The notes: a model not told the origin generated them from the sequence alone. Shown: positions 33,917 to 47,976, counted from the stretch's first letter. The stretch: 64,000 bases of DNA from Helicoverpa zea (GCF_022581195.2 NC_061452.1:1805501-1869500); one strand, 5' to 3'. Numbers and translations: made by a program.

Positions 33917-36900
33917 CTGGCCAAAGTAGTCTTGTCTGTTTTTTAATTGTATTGGGCTTAAGACTTCATTTCGTCTCTTTTGTGGTGTTGAGAAGTGTGT
34001 TTTATGTTGCTATGTAGATCTAGGCTAAGTTACAGTCGCTTTTTTGTGAATTGTTGAAAAGTGCGATTAACCTATACTATTCTCTATGAAGGTAGGTAGA
34101 ACTTTTTGTTATGTTCTGACTTCATATGACGGTCTGGTTATTATGATTTTGTGTTATTTTCTACTTACATTTTTGAAATGTCTCTGATAACATTTTTGGA
34201 GGTATCCGAACACCCTTGAGAGACCTTTTGAGGTTTTGTGAAAATAGTAGCCATAAGACTGATGATTTTGAAAACCAACTTATAATACTTACCGTGTTAA
34301 AAATAACATGCTAATAAACTACATAAGAAACTACCACGCTACATACAAAAAGCATGTAAAAAAGTCTTTTCCTCTATTGAAAGCGAGTCGTAAAACCACG
34401 CTATAAATTCTAAACTGTTTAAAAACTCGCCACAGTGTCTGGTCACAGAGTAAGAAAAAGCGTAGACGCGTCACTTAACATAATGCTGAATTTGTAATTA
34501 CCTAGTAATTGTGTGCGGGCGGCGCTTGTAATGCCAATAACGAGTAATGAATGAATGAATCGATTGTGGAAGAATGAATGGATGAGGTTCAAGTATTAAG
34601 AGATTCGCGATTTTATTATTAAGTATTGTTTCAAAACCATGATTTTTTTAACAGAACTAAAAAAAGGAGGTTCTCAGTTTGACTTGTATGTATCTTAGTG
34701 CGCTATTATCTCACGATTGGCAACTTAAGGTTGTAGCCATATTATGAAGTCAGTTTTTTTTTTATTTGAAGCGTCACTTACTGCTTGTCACTTGAATAAA
34801 ATGTAGACTTAATCACTCCTGGATGGTGCAATGCTATAGCAAAGAATTTGCAAATACCATGAGTTATACAAACATATATTTATTTGTACCACGATGAAAA
34901 ATAATTAAACCCATTCACAAAGACTCCTATATAAACTAGGTACAATATTTAATAGTGCATAGTCTAAGATGGCCAGAATCGTCTGGATAGCCTAGAGGCG
35001 TCTCACGAAAGCGGTCGGTCGCTGGCGATGCGAGATAGAATAGCCTGGGGTCGATTATTATGAAAAGGAAATGATCTTTATCATCAGTGACAGCTATTAT
35101 TGCTGGCCTCTAGCTTAGTTCAGTGTTTTTTTAAGTCTTGTGAGGTTTTGTTTCTTTTGGTTCGTGTATTATTTATTACTGAAATACTCCAGAATTTAAT
35201 TGGTTTCGCTGTTCATTCTTTCTCTTACACAGTGTCAAAGTTACCTAAACGGTTTTTAGTGGATTAAACGATTAGGTATTTTGATTTATCTATTAACTAC
35301 GAAAATAACTTTTAATTTTTAAAGTTAATCCAGTCAATTATTTTTCGCTAGACATTACAAAAATACCAAACGTAAAAACAAAAACTTTTTTCTTGAATAG
35401 CAAATAATAACAACTTGTCGCTTTCAGACTAGACTGTCTCATTGTATTACACTACAGGTATTAAAATACGGTCCTTTGTGACGTTACCGGGAACTTCATT
35501 TTACAACCACAAATACGTACAAACCATATTTCATAAGATATATTTAATTTTTGACGACTATTCTTGGAATGGGAACCAAGGTTTCACTGCTTACAAAATT
35601 GCTAGTTGACTTTTTTGAGTAGAAAAAAAGTTTCTTAGGTACGCTAAACTTCTTCATAGGGGTATCGAATGTTCTGTGCAATTGGCAGCTGTCAGTTTTA
35701 AGAGAAAATAGCGTTGATTGTACTGACTGACAGAAAACGGCCATACCATATGGTACTTATTGTAAATACTTGAATTGAAGTCATTGACTTTGTTTCATCA
35801 TAAATACATAGTATTTGACATTTCTAACAATGCGTCACGCTGCGTACGTGTTTCAAATATTTATCGCATCGCTTCCAGTGTGAACCTCGCCTAACACCAT
35901 AGCCAATGCAAGTTTCTATTATAATGTTGCCACAATATTATAAATTCACCCGTGTTCTTTACTACGAATTTTACAATCGGGAATACAAAATGCGCGTGAC
36001 TGCGTTTTCGAAATTTAAAAGTTTTACGTGATATGTTTTTTCAAATGTATGCAAGTGCAGTGAGACACCTTTTTAATGGTAATCGGTACAATGAATGCAC
36101 GAACCTCTTTAGTAATAGATCTAGAAATACTAGGTGTGACCAGCCTTCTAAATATACACGAAAAAAAAAAAATAACACAAGTCTAATATATAATAAACTT
36201 GTGTGGAAATATGTAGTCTACTTATAGATTTAGTATAAAATGTAAAAAATCTGAAGCAAATATTGTGTATCGATAAATCATTTACTCAGTTCACAAGTTA
36301 ATGAGCTGTTGAATTTTCATGAAAGATGTGTATTAAATTGAAAATATATTGTAAAATATTAATAAAAACCTGATTGATGTAGACAGACTTGTAGTAATAT
36401 CCAGCTAAAAGAGCTAGAAGCAGAGTAGTTTTGTATGTACGCAGGACAGGACTATCAATCATAGTCCACGCTCTGTCAAAACTTTAGAACTAAGTGGATC
36501 TTAGCGCTATATTAATATACCTAGTCTCAAAAGAGGTTTTTTGTTTTAGAATAAAATGATGCTGGCCTTTTTGTACAGATTCAAAATAAGAATAATGTTA
36601 GTGGCCTGTGCGTTAAGCTGTCAAAAATATGTCATTATATAGTTTGCGATTTTTTTAACGTGTATAGAAATGAAGTAATGCTGTGTTAAACTTAGCTATT
36701 AGAGAAAAAAAAAATAATGTCTTCTTTTAAGAAATTCTTACAGTTATAGTTTTTGTCAAGTACACTAAATGAAATTTCGAGTGATTTATTTTTGGAGTTG
36801 TTTTTATTCGCGTTAAACAGAAAAAATATTAGAGCGTTGAAATATGGATTTCAGCAAAAATATTTATAACTGCGATGAATCAGCAGATATGTTTTAGAAA

Positions 36901-39135
36901 ATGAATACTTTATATGTTCAAGTAGATTAAAAATATATTTTTTATATAAACTACGCGAAATATACTAACGACCCCATATTGCATTCTGCTGATTCGCTTA
37001 CTAGAGATAGAAGTTTGACACTACCCCCATACAAGTTAAGTCAAATTCTCTAGTAAGCAAAACAACAGATAGAATATTGAGAACGGCCTCATCAAACCAA
37101 ATCGCAAGCAATCAGGTAGGTCACAAAATTCCAGTTGATCCAATGAAAGGTAATCTCATGAACATTAAGACTTAAATCCGACCAAAGGGTCTCATCATAA
37201 CGATCGCTACCAACCCCTAACCGAATCGGAACAAAGAACGAATTTAATTTAGAAACCTTTTAAGTTCGTCCAATCTCTTTTGATGTTCCAACGATGTAAG
37301 GGAAGTGTTTTCTTAGTAGTAAATTTTTCGATCGGAATATAATTCGTGTTAGATTTTGCGGATACTATTTTGTAGAGAGAAATTGAATTAAAAAAATGTG
37401 AAATTACCTTGACATGTCATGCTTAATATATATAGTTTCATAGGACCTTAGGACCAATTTAGATGGTAAGAGTCTGACACACCCTCACGCTGGACCCACA
37501 GCGGGGGAAATCATGTGATGATTTCCCTCAAAAAAGGACCAATTTACTTATCTATTGGTTCTTTAAGTCTTCTTCCATCAACAAACAAGCGTGTCAACTT
37601 CCTACACAGCAGCGTATCTTTCAATGAATTTAAAAGAGTTTTTCGTTCAGTTTTAGATCAGACCGTGGTACGTACATAGACACGGCTGGTACAACCGGTC
37701 TGCCGGCTTTGCGGATTGAATAAGCCATTACTAAAGTTTCTACAGCAATTACTAGTGCCCTTAAATGGCCTGGTCTGGTCGGCCGCATAAAATTTATATT
37801 GCACAGATGCTCGGCCCGAAACGGACGGTATTTCTTTGGTACACCGGTCTTTTGCATCGCGTTTTTACTATACTTTTGCTCGATACAAATTTGACTTTCT
37901 CCACCGATATGAAATCTTTAAGTTTCATACTTAAATTTTATATAACAGTCCAAAATATTGGCGGTTCCAAATATAATCTTGTCGATTAAATTCTGCACTG
38001 AACAGTGAACACGTATCTTTTCTAACTACCCACGCAGAGGTCGACGGCTTGCAGTCTGTATCTAAGCACTTTAACCTACTTTCTCAACTCAGAAAGCTAG
38101 CATTAAATAAGAGCGGTTTAAAAAGAAATTAAATTCTGCATTTGAATTTGATTTTTTGAATGTCGAATTGTATACAAATATGAGGTGCATTGGTGTTGCG
38201 AGTCACGAAGGCGGATTGTCGCCGCCATGACGCGCTGTCTTGGTCGTGACGGCTGGTCTATCATGATGTAGCCGACTATAACGTTCCTTTCCACGAACTA
38301 AACTGAATTTCGAACGTGATTCCTTTCGGATAAAATTCTAGTCTATTTCAAACGTAAGTGTACACTGAGTCACTACTTATATATAAACATTTTTTAAAAG
38401 ATAAATTGAATTGTATGAGTAATAGGTATCCGTTTTTGTTCTATTATCTTAATAGGTAAGTCACGGTGTGTAGGTAGAATTAGGTAATATAACAGGTACT
38501 AACAATATTGTGCTAATGTTTCCTCTACATCTATTTTCTTATGCATCTGCATATTTAAGTGCAATCAGTGTATTATGTGAATGGATATTACAATGTGTGG
38601 AATTATGCAAAACAGGACTCAAGATTCAATATTTTATCCTTATGTACTTATGTCGCAATAAGTTATTGCCATTAAGGCCATTTTTAAATAGGTTATAAAA
38701 TATCTGTAGGTTTAGCATTAAACTAAACACCATTTCCTTGGAAAGCCAAGGATAAAAATCAGGGTTAATATTACGCAATTATATAGAGCAAATTATTCAG
38801 TTTCTCAATAATTTGAAATACATATGACATACATAATTTATCCGCAACCGCTTACTTAGACAAATGACTCAACAAAAAGCCGGAATTTTCACAAAATAAA
38901 GGCTAAAACTCATTTATTATATCATTATTTATTACTCAACAGAGTAATAACCTAGGCTATGGTAATAGCTTGAATGATAAAATAGGTACAATGACATAAA
39001 CCTTAGCATAGTCATGTCCGCCTACAAACGACTACGAAGACCGCGAAAAGAAGGCTAGATTGCTAACTTTGAGGAAATTTTGTAAACCTCCATTTGGTTT
39101 ACATGAGACTTTATTTTAATTTAGGCTTTATTTAA
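33917..39135. other. Unassigned A+T-rich DNA
   Basis: No gene is supported. Small items are an (AATG)n run near 34544-34560, the word AAAAAAGGAGGTTCTCAGTTTGACT at 34662 (shortened here to its repeat core GGAGGTTCTCA, common in lepidopteran interspersed repeats), a small inverted pair GCTTACTAGAGA/TCTCTAGTAAGC at 37000-37060, and a repeat-like GACACACCCTCACGCTGGAC at about 37477 that recurs near 49392. The frame on the minus strand at 37630-37857 has no motif. Confidence 0.35.
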
Positions 39136-39372
39136 ATATCGTCGTCTTAGAATGAAAACCTCGCATTTTTTCTCAATATTTTTTATTGCATTTCTTGGAA
39201 GATAATCGTAAAAAATATGGAATACTAATCCTTATCCTGAAAAATGCATTTTTTCTCAATATTTTTTTATTGCATTTCTTGGAAGATAATCGTAAAAAAT
39301 ATCGAATACCAATCCTTATCCTGAAAAGTTATCTCTTGCAGTTACGAGGTTTTCACTCTAAGGCGTCGATAT
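39136..39372. mobile_element. MITE containing an internal 83-bp tandem duplication
   Basis: The ends are inverted repeats: ATATCGTCGTCTTAGAATGA on the left and, on the other strand, ATATCGACGCCTTAGAGTGA on the right, both continuing AAACCTCG. Between them an 83-bp unit (GCATTTTTTCTCAATATTTT ... CTTATCCTGAAAA) is repeated twice at 39163-39245 and 39246-39327. The open frame across it exists because the unit is A+T-rich; it is not a gene. Confidence 0.75.
39163..39327. repeat. Two-copy tandem repeat, unit about 83 bp
   Basis: The two units differ by a handful of substitutions and one T (TATTTTTTATTGC versus TATTTTTTTATTGC; ATATGGAATACTAATCC versus ATATCGAATACCAATCC). It lies inside the TIR element at 39136-39372, so the duplication probably happened within the transposon. 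Confidence 0.85.
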
Positions 39373-42065
39373 GTTCAAGGTTCATTTTTAAGTGCATTTT
39401 TTTACATAAACTGTCATTTGAAATATGAGCTAGGTACCAATGCTCTTGCCAGCAGCTGCTGTTTTCGACTTCCTATAATTTACTTATCTGTTGAACTTTA
39501 CATCAGAATTGTATATTGTACAGGCGCATGAATAGGGTAATTTAAAGGTATTGAATTAAAATCCTGCCTAGGTGGTCTTAACCAAACCGTACCCACAAAA
39601 ACGCATGAGGTAATACCTCAAAAAACACGTAGGTAATTAATAGTAAAGCTAGCCTAAACACGTCCAATATGAGTCAAATGTTCCTAAACTCGTTTCCCAT
39701 CACGTCCTCACAAGGCAATTCTGAAGAGGAACGACAAAAACTCGCTTATACATGACCAACTCGCTTGAATACTAATGTCTGTCTGCCAATACCGAATTCA
39801 AATCATGCGTTTTTTAACACAATTCGCGTACCGAAGGACGATATGCGTAACGGCCAATCACAGCCGCAGCCGTTAGAGTTCGAAAATCGAATAAAAGAAA
39901 ATGATGGAGGCCATCTTTGAAATGTTTTTGAATTTCGAACAGGTGTATTGTGTAAGCAGTTGGTTGTTGGGTATTAGCGTCCTTTACAAATGATATGACA
40001 TTGGCGTTTAATTACTCTGCATTAAGAAAATCGACATACATTGTTTTGTTTTATAAATCAGGATTGATTTTAAAGGTATAACCAAGTTCAAAGAACTTCT
40101 TAAAATATCCAGTGAAAAGCGGAATTTAAATTTAAATTCTAAGAATACAGTTATCATACCAATGTGAGATAACATGACGTATTTTGGAATACAGTTCAAT
40201 TTACATCCTTCTAACATAACAACAAGTTATTTAGTAACTTCTTTCGTTCACTGAACTATCCATTACCTGTTTTATCCCTTATAAATGATGTCTAGAAGAA
40301 AAAAATACGCTATGTATGCTAAAATGTTGAGTTTCTCGTCTTATGAAGTGTGTACATACCTATTTAGCACGGAATTACAATAAACACAAGCAAGGTCGTG
40401 TATGGCCGTTAGCTCGGCTATCTGACCTTCTTAGAGGCGACAACTCCTTGGCGTGACTCTATGGTTCAAGACTTTTACCTTTTTTGTAGCATTATGTCAT
40501 TTTTCACGTGGTCACGACGCGGTGCGGGCTTGGACAAAAAAGGTCTTTGTCTTATTGTCTGGTCTTAGTAGGTAATGGGGCCTTCGAGTTTTTAATTTGT
40601 GGCCTTTGCCTACTGTAACCAGCGTTAATTTTATGATTAAGTTACCTACATATTATAATCAACTTTTAAATTATTAAATCATTTCAATTAATGATGCCAT
40701 TATACACAACTAATTAATTATATTTAAAAGCTTTTTTCTTAGAGTACATCTTTATAATAATCGCTCAACTCAAAAATATACAAAGGGAGGTTTTAGGCCA
40801 TTCAATGTTAGATAACCAAATAAAGATGACCTCTCGTCACCCATAATTCTTTCTTATCTTACTCATTTATAAAAGAACGTGGGAGTTCAAGATATACTGG
40901 TTAAAGTATTTAATAATATTATTAACTTACACAAACAATACCAAGAAGTATTGACGTTTTTCTTTACACAATATGTCACTGGCCGGTTCGGATGATCCGA
41001 TGTTCTTTTTTCAATTTTTTTGTTAGTTTTTTGTCTGTGGTCGCGGCGATATGCGGTTTGGCAGTCAATAATGGAGTCGTACCTGATGTCAGGTGCACGG
41101 GCTTTCTTTTTTATAAGCTTAACACCCGATTTTGGGACTTCGGTAGGAGGTAGAATATTTGTCATAACGGCTGTCAGAGATAGTAGTTTTTTCTATGAGA
41201 ATATTCCAGGTATAAAGCAATGTATTTTAGCGAAAGATTGAAAAATGTGTAAGCAAATAATTTAGGCAATAATAAGTACTTACATGAGACGAAATCTCGA
41301 GTTTGGGACACAAAGCGACTGAAGACTGCCAAAAAAAAATACTTAGAACGATTATGAAAAAAAAAACAAAGACAACCTCATTATAGCGTCCGCCTCGGAG
41401 GCTTTATAAAAATAATGGGAATAATTCGACAGAAATCTCGAACGGAGACATTTTTCTTTATATTTCTTTAATTAGGCATTTCAAAATTGGAATGTCGAAA
41501 GAAGAAAAAAACCATATTGAAATTAGAATTCAGAAGCTTGAACGAAATGTTTTTACAAATTAATTAATTTTTATACAGCTTATTAATATTGTTACCGTAA
41601 AAGCACTCCAAATGACATTATCTATCAATCTTTTTTTCCCACAACAAAAAAGCCATAATTATTAACATCTTAATGTAAACAGAGGGTCTCTTTAATTTCG
41701 GGATTGTACAATGTAAGGGTCCATCTTCAAAGCAAAATTTTTGTTTCAAAGCGTCCGCGGAGGAAACTTTTTTTCTCATAAAATGAAGGGCCAGATTGTA
41801 AAACATTCTTTTGTTATATCTTCGTCTTAAACATCGGTGATCCTGAATTCTGTTTGGCATTTTTTGAGCAATTGACGTGAACATTTTAGCGCATTAAAGA
41901 CGTTTTTATTTCAAAGAAATATGTGTAATTACCGTAATGGATCTTTTGTTGTGTGAAATAGGGTTTAATTTTCATTACATTTTAAAGGAAATTGCGTAGT
42001 CATTTCCTATGTTTTCTTTTGTGTTAACAAACAGAAGCTAATACGAATATTGTATGTAATTTCAG
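39373..42065. other. Unassigned DNA, probably intron upstream of the 42.1-kb exon
   Basis: No gene or repeat family is recognised. Overlapping frames at 40887-41241 are complementary shadows. If the exon at 42066 is real, at least the right-hand part of this stretch is intron. Confidence 0.35.
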
Positions 42066-42246
42066 GTCCTTGCCAGATCCTGTCATTGGTACTTCTCATC
42101 GAATGATAGAAGATAGTATGAAGCGTTACTACAGAGAAGAATGCAACAAACTGGAACTCGGAACTTCTAGAATAAAGAACAAACTCAAGCTAAAATTTGA
42201 AAAGAAGAGAAAATATGAAGGTTTTATTGAAGAAAGAAGAAAGTAG
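42066..42246 (+). CDS. Candidate terminal coding exon, charged C terminus, gene unidentified
   Basis: A good 3' splice site (TTGTATGTAATTTCAG) precedes one base and then 59 open codons ending in TAG. The peptide begins SLPDPVIGTSHRMIEDSMKR, contains YYREECNKLELG, and ends in a Lys/Arg/Glu-rich helix-like run (KLKFEKKRKYEGFIEERRK). Codon use and composition are protein-like and differ sharply from the A+T noise around; other frames are closed. It would be the last exon of a plus-strand gene with the preceding intron in phase 2. Upstream coding exons were not found in the window, so they are far upstream, small, or outside it. I do not recognise the protein. Confidence 0.55.
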
Positions 42247-43290
42247 ATAGGTTAATTATCTTTGGTTATCTAGCTGTATGAGTATTGAGACATCATAAAG
42301 CTAGGTTACCGGAGTTAAGTGCCATCTACGACAACGATACGACAACGATACGACGATGCGACGGCGACACGTGAAGAGAATTGAACAATGAACTTCAGCA
42401 ATTGAACTGAATTTTACCTTTAATTTAATGTGTGTCTGGTCTTTTTAACTTAGTGTCTTGTTTGAAGTACAGTCTGCTTAGTATTTGGAAGACTTTAATG
42501 TGTTATGATTGTTAACGTTTTGCTATAATTGAAGAATTATTTTTTAACGTACTGGGCACACTGTACTTATTTTTTAGTTTTCTTTTTGTGTTTAATGTAC
42601 ATATGTTTGTTCTAAATATGGTTAAACCTGTGTTCATAACGCATATTTACTGTAGTTGATGTATATTGGAAAGTCTGTTAACTTTGTATGTTGGTTTTTA
42701 ATCTAATATTTCCATAGTATTTTGTATTGTTTGGTCGAAGCGAAGGCGTAGTGAAATTATTTTAAGCTATTAACAACTTGAAAAGAACTATGAAATCAAA
42801 ATTTCAACCTTATTATTAAAATCGGAAATTCACAAAAAATCTTCCATTTTTTTATCTATAAAAGAAAAAAAGCTCTGATTAAAAGATACATCTTTACAAA
42901 AAAGGTAAAATTAAAGGTACTTAAATTGGCAGTTCTCAGGTATCTCAGATCTTTACACGAGGCCTCTAAAAATAACTTGATTAAACTCCAGCCATTATAA
43001 TGATAATCTAGAATTAATTAAAACTTCAACGTATTAATATTTGCCTACTTATAGTTTGAAAGTTTTAAGTATATTTACAAGATCTTGATGTAAATCCTTC
43101 TTAATTAATTTACTTACTATCTTTCGCACGCTTATTTCGTCTACGTGATTTTATGAAAACGACATGTTTTCAAAATATATTCAAACTTTAACTTTAAATT
43201 CGACTTACCGGTATATCCGTCGCAGAAATTCACGTAACTGTAACAGGGATAGCATGATGTTAGAATAAAATAGAATAAAACATAATTGGC
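42247..43290 (+). other. Probable 3' untranslated region of the 42.1-kb exon
   Basis: No coding sequence. A short tandem CGACAACGATA-type repeat lies at 42329-42372. The first clear AATAAA words downstream are at 43264-43269 and 43274-43279, which would give a 3' UTR of about 1 kb if used. Confidence 0.35.
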
Positions 43291-43428
43291 CTTACTACAA
43301 AAACTTTAACCACTGTTTAACACTTGTCTAAAAAAAATGTGGCACCAAAATGAACCATATGTCAACGTCATAATTTGTCATTTTTTTAGACAAGTCTTAA
43401 ACTGACGTTAAAAAGTTTTTGTGGTAAG
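43291..43428. mobile_element. 138-bp MITE, CTTACYACAAAAAC ends
   Basis: Left arm CTTACTACAAAAACTTTAAC and right arm (opposite strand) CTTACCACAAAAACTTTTTA continue with matching CAGTTTAA.ACTTGTCTAAAAAAATG-like sequence, so each arm is about 50 bp. The interior is about 40 bp. This leaves a nearly complete foldback. Confidence 0.75.
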
Positions 43429-46400
43429 ACGGATAGAATTTGCTTAAAATATGGTTACAAATTGTAGGTCTTAGAATACAATTACGTTTTTTCATATCTC
43501 GCCACATATTCAGCATGTTTGAACAGTCCTTAAAATTAAGTGGCTTTCCAGTATTCGGCTGTTAGTCTTTATATTGGAAAAAAGTTAAAAATATTCACAC
43601 ACACATTTGCAAGAAGCACTATTTCTATATTCAATAAGAGTTGCATTATAATTAAACCTTAGACAGCGATTTTCGATCACAGAATCGTGACAAAAAATAG
43701 ATTAAATAAAATCTACATTGCCTTTTTCAGTTGACTGTTCTTTATAAAGAATAGCAATTAAACAAAATTAACAATTACTTAGTTTGATTGAAATAAATTA
43801 ATAGATAGTGCTCTCGATCATAAAAGATTTAATATTCAATATTTTAAAGGATCATTAACTGATATTAATTTGATTGGGATTCTCACTTTGATTGAACTTC
43901 AATTAAGAATACATTGGCAATACATAAAAGATTGATGGAATAATAAATATAATTGTTCAAAGATATATTTGATGGATTGCAGAGTGATGACTAATGGTAT
44001 CCACGATTTTTTTTCGAATAAAGCGAAATAATATTGGCGTAGCCTTGGTTGTTGAATTTAGATGTAAGCATTTCATAGTAATTATAAAAATATTAACTAT
44101 ACAGGAATGAATTTTATCCAGTGCGCAAACTTTGTCAACTTATAGTTAAATAAGTTTTATAGATACGTATATTTTTATTTTGTTGTGTTTTAATACAAAA
44201 AAGTTATTGATATCGAAAGATGTTTATTTTGTAACCGATTGTACGGTCACAGTCGTCATAGTAGGCGCGGCGGCAACGCGAAACCGGTTTACTGACGCGA
44301 GCGCTGCTTGGCGCGCGTAAGAATAGTTGGTATCCATATTTTGCTGATTTTAGGGGGGACAAAAGAATGAAAAATTTTTTTTTACTGATGGTGCAGATAT
44401 GTTCTGTTAATGATTCTGGACCACCAGTTTTTTTTTGTGCAATGCTTAAAATTCATTCCTGTATTTAACTACACGACGAATTTATGTACATATCTTTAAC
44501 TTTATTTACTTATATTATAATTCCAAGAAACTTTTTTTGAAAATTAAATTGCAATAAATAGATGTAGCGACATAAAAACAATTGAATCCTAATGGTCTTG
44601 CATTAAGCGAAATTAAAATAAAAAAAATCATTCATCGAGAATTGTTCATGCCAAAATTGGAATTAGTAAAAATACGCCACCAAAAAGGCTAATTAAGCAC
44701 TAATATAAAAAGACCATAGAGGAAGAACCATATTTTAAGTTTATCTATGGCAAGCGTTAGTTTTTGACAGCACAAAATTAATGGCCGACGTCACAAGCCC
44801 ATTAGTGAATTAAGATTTTATTTTCCCAAGAATTTAATTAACATAATTGCTCTCTATAGTTTTTTGCTAAAATCTATTATTTAAGAGCACAGCCCACTGC
44901 ATACTATACAGTCGAGTGACAGCAGTTGGCCCAGTTGTTTTTCTTTTAAGAAAATTGTGAAAATTTTCCTATAGTGAGTTTATTACTAAAAAATCTTACT
45001 TTCAATTTTGTTAGTTTTTAAAATGATATTTACGTTCATACCTACATATATTACAAATTAAAACTATTTATTTATTGCAAAAATGTATACAGTTACAGAA
45101 ATGCATCCTTATCCTAAGTATACATTACCCTGTTAGGGCGCAGCAAATTAACTTAAAACTATCTCAACACAACATATACTGTTTAATTCTTAACTAGACT
45201 TACATCTAAAAGGACAATATAGTTATTTATTTACATTATAATAAAATTGTGACTTAATAAAATACATACGTAGTTACAAAAATAAATCGTGAATTCAATA
45301 AAAGTTTTAATTTGCTCTGATACCGGCCTAATACCTGATTGTTGTTATGCGCGTAAGATCACTCATCTTTATACTGATTTATGAGCCCAAACAAATTGTC
45401 GGCCGACTAAAAGTTTGTAGTGCGCTCTCTAAGTGGAATGATAAAGAACTTTCAGAATATTCTTAATTTAGTATTCTTGTTAGGAAGACATTAGTGTAAT
45501 CATTTTATGTATTATGTATTAAGGGGAAGTATTGTTTGTTTGTCTGTTTTTGGGGAACACAGCTTCCGAGTTTTATGTAAATCGTGTTATCGTTTACGTG
45601 ATATTTATTTATTTATTTATTCCTTTATTTCAGGCAACTAGGGCCCATAAAAATACAAATACACATATATCGTACATTACAATACTTATAAACTAATACA
45701 TAAAAAAACACCATATCAATATATAAATACAATACTATATCTATAAAATATTACTCAAGTCTTCAATAATTGTAGGTATTGTTGTCTTTGGACACATTCT
45801 TAAACCGTCGGAGGATGGGTTAACAAGAATGACAATTAGATGATTAAACATATGTAATATGAAGGTACCTATATTTTTCCTAAAGTATTTATTTTTTATA
45901 AATAATAATTTTTTATTCATTGTAGGAGTAAAGGACCGATGTTTATGATTTCAATGTGAATTATACCAACCTATGAGTTAAGTATTTAAAAGGTAATTAA
46001 TCGCCATTATCTGCCTAGCCGTTACCCAACTATGTTGAGGTCGGCTTCTAGTCTCACCGGATGAAGTTAAGTAAATACGTGATTAATTTGATTGATAAAA
46101 TAAACCTTGTGTGTAACAATAAAACATAAAAATATCATGTAATGCAGACATGGTAACACTAGTACCGACCTACTTGGTGTAAGACGTCTGCAGTATACTA
46201 GAGCGTCCCAAAGGTCCTTACTTAACGTTCGCACGTAAACAACAACCATATTTCATAATTACTTATTGCGTTTAACTTTTGATTAAATTAGCTACACGTC
46301 GCATTCTGTTACTGAAACTTAACAAAATAGGCTTTTCAAAATTATCTCAAATCTGTCTCATTTACTGATTACCATAATACATCTGCAATAACTAAATAGC

Positions 46401-47942
46401 ATAGGTCTTGAAATTGTGTAGGTATCCATATCAAAATTTAACTTTATAGTTTATGAATGCGTTGTTTTGTCTTATTTTAAAAATTACGATAACATTTTCT
46501 AATTCGATTTATACTTTGCAATAGAAAATTGGTTAACTTTATGGTTACTTTGCTACTTTAAAACATCCTTCTATAACTTAAATATTTTATAAAGAATTAT
46601 CAAATAAGTATGTACCAGGAAAAACAAAACCCAGATACGGAATTTTTCACATTTCAGTTTGCCAGTATTTTCCACCTGCTAACAAACATTGTAAATGTAT
46701 TTCTCAGTACATTTTCGCTTTATCTCGGCAGATAATAGGAGTTGTGCTCAAACAAAACTCCTGCCGTCTTCCCTTGGTTTTAATACCTATATTAAAAATG
46801 TGAAAGTTTGTTTGACACAATTGTGTAGCTGAATCAATAGATATGAAATTTGGCATAGAAAGAGTAAAAAGCTGGAGACGGTTATACTCTACTTATTATA
46901 ATAAAATAAATAATAGTTCCCATAGTTATCCCAATTCCCAGTCCATTAGCATCCCATCCCAATAGCCCTAGTAGTTTTATTCCATATTTAGCAATAGTTT
47001 AGCACAGAACCGGGGATTGTCCTTGGGTACGTTCCTATAGTGTATACAGGGATAATCGTCGGTTTTGTGTCGCCATTTCATTAAAGTTGTCTCAAAAGGG
47101 CTTCAGCGTGTTGGCTTCGGCCCCACGTTCGCCTTCCAAAAATCCGGGACTCTGTAGTCCCGTGGTCGGGTAGAGACATACAAGAAAATAAATAATAATC
47201 AAGTGACACTGAAATAAATTTTCAGAACGGTTTAGTAGTTTTTGAGATTAGCGTTCATGCAAAAAAAAAACAACTCTCCAGTTCTATAATATTAGTTATA
47301 CATTGACCAAAGTTGGTGAGCCCGCAGTTTATTCTTTATATTTATTTGGAGTTATATAGAAAGCAACCGTAATGTTGCCATAAGTAACTATGTACATTGT
47401 ACATATTCCAAGCAGGTGAAGTAGCGTACAAAAGCTAGTATTGTAAGAGTGCGTCAGCTAGTCAGAGCTCAGATCCCCCGGGATATACAAGTAAATATTA
47501 TCTCTCTTTGTTATTACTGAGCTGAAAATTAAATACAATATAGATACAGATGTGTAGGTACCGGCTTTTTAATCTCAAGAGTGCTTATAAATGTTTAGTT
47601 AGCTTTTGTTTTAGGATTGTTTGCGAATTTGAGGGTAGTTTTCTTTTGTTTATAGTGGTGGGAATAAAAATTGTGATTAATATTTTATTACGAATAATTT
47701 ATAAATATTAATATAATATTTATCGATCGTTATTAGAGTGTTTGTTATTTTATTACTATTTATTGCGTTCCATGTTCATAAGGTGGAAATTTATAATCGT
47801 TGTCACAGTTTTGGACACCGATGGGCACATCAAGATAGAATTAGGAAGAGAGGAAGGCGTTTTATGTAAGACAGTATTCACAGTATTTAGTTTGTAGTAT
47901 CTATGTATAGTATACTATATTATAGTAGGTATATTACTATAA
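43429..47942. other. Unassigned A+T-rich DNA with repeat fragments
   Basis: No gene supported. A CpG-bearing patch (GGCGCGGCGGCAACGCG) lies near 44260-44320. Retroelement-like low-complexity tails occur at 45064-45135 and 45601-45720. A fragment of the 18.7-kb MITE is at 45315-45425. A tail 'CCCAACTATGTTGAGGTCGG' (minus strand of the family at 48262 and 55045) is at 46001-46066. A repeat-like block TTCGGCCCCACGTTCGCCTT is near 47115. Confidence 0.4.
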
Positions 47943-47976
47943 TATAATTCAGTTTACATGTGTAAACTGAATTATA
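47943..47976. repeat. 34-bp perfect palindrome
   Basis: TATAATTCAGTTTACA at 47943-47958, a two-base centre TG, and TGTAAACTGAATTATA at 47961-47976 are exactly complementary. It sits in TA-rich DNA. It could extrude a cruciform or mark a minimal TIR remnant. Confidence 0.85.

Noticed and set aside
37630..37989. Opposing frames at 37.6-38.0 kb
   Set aside because: No motif or splice signals; the two strands mirror each other.
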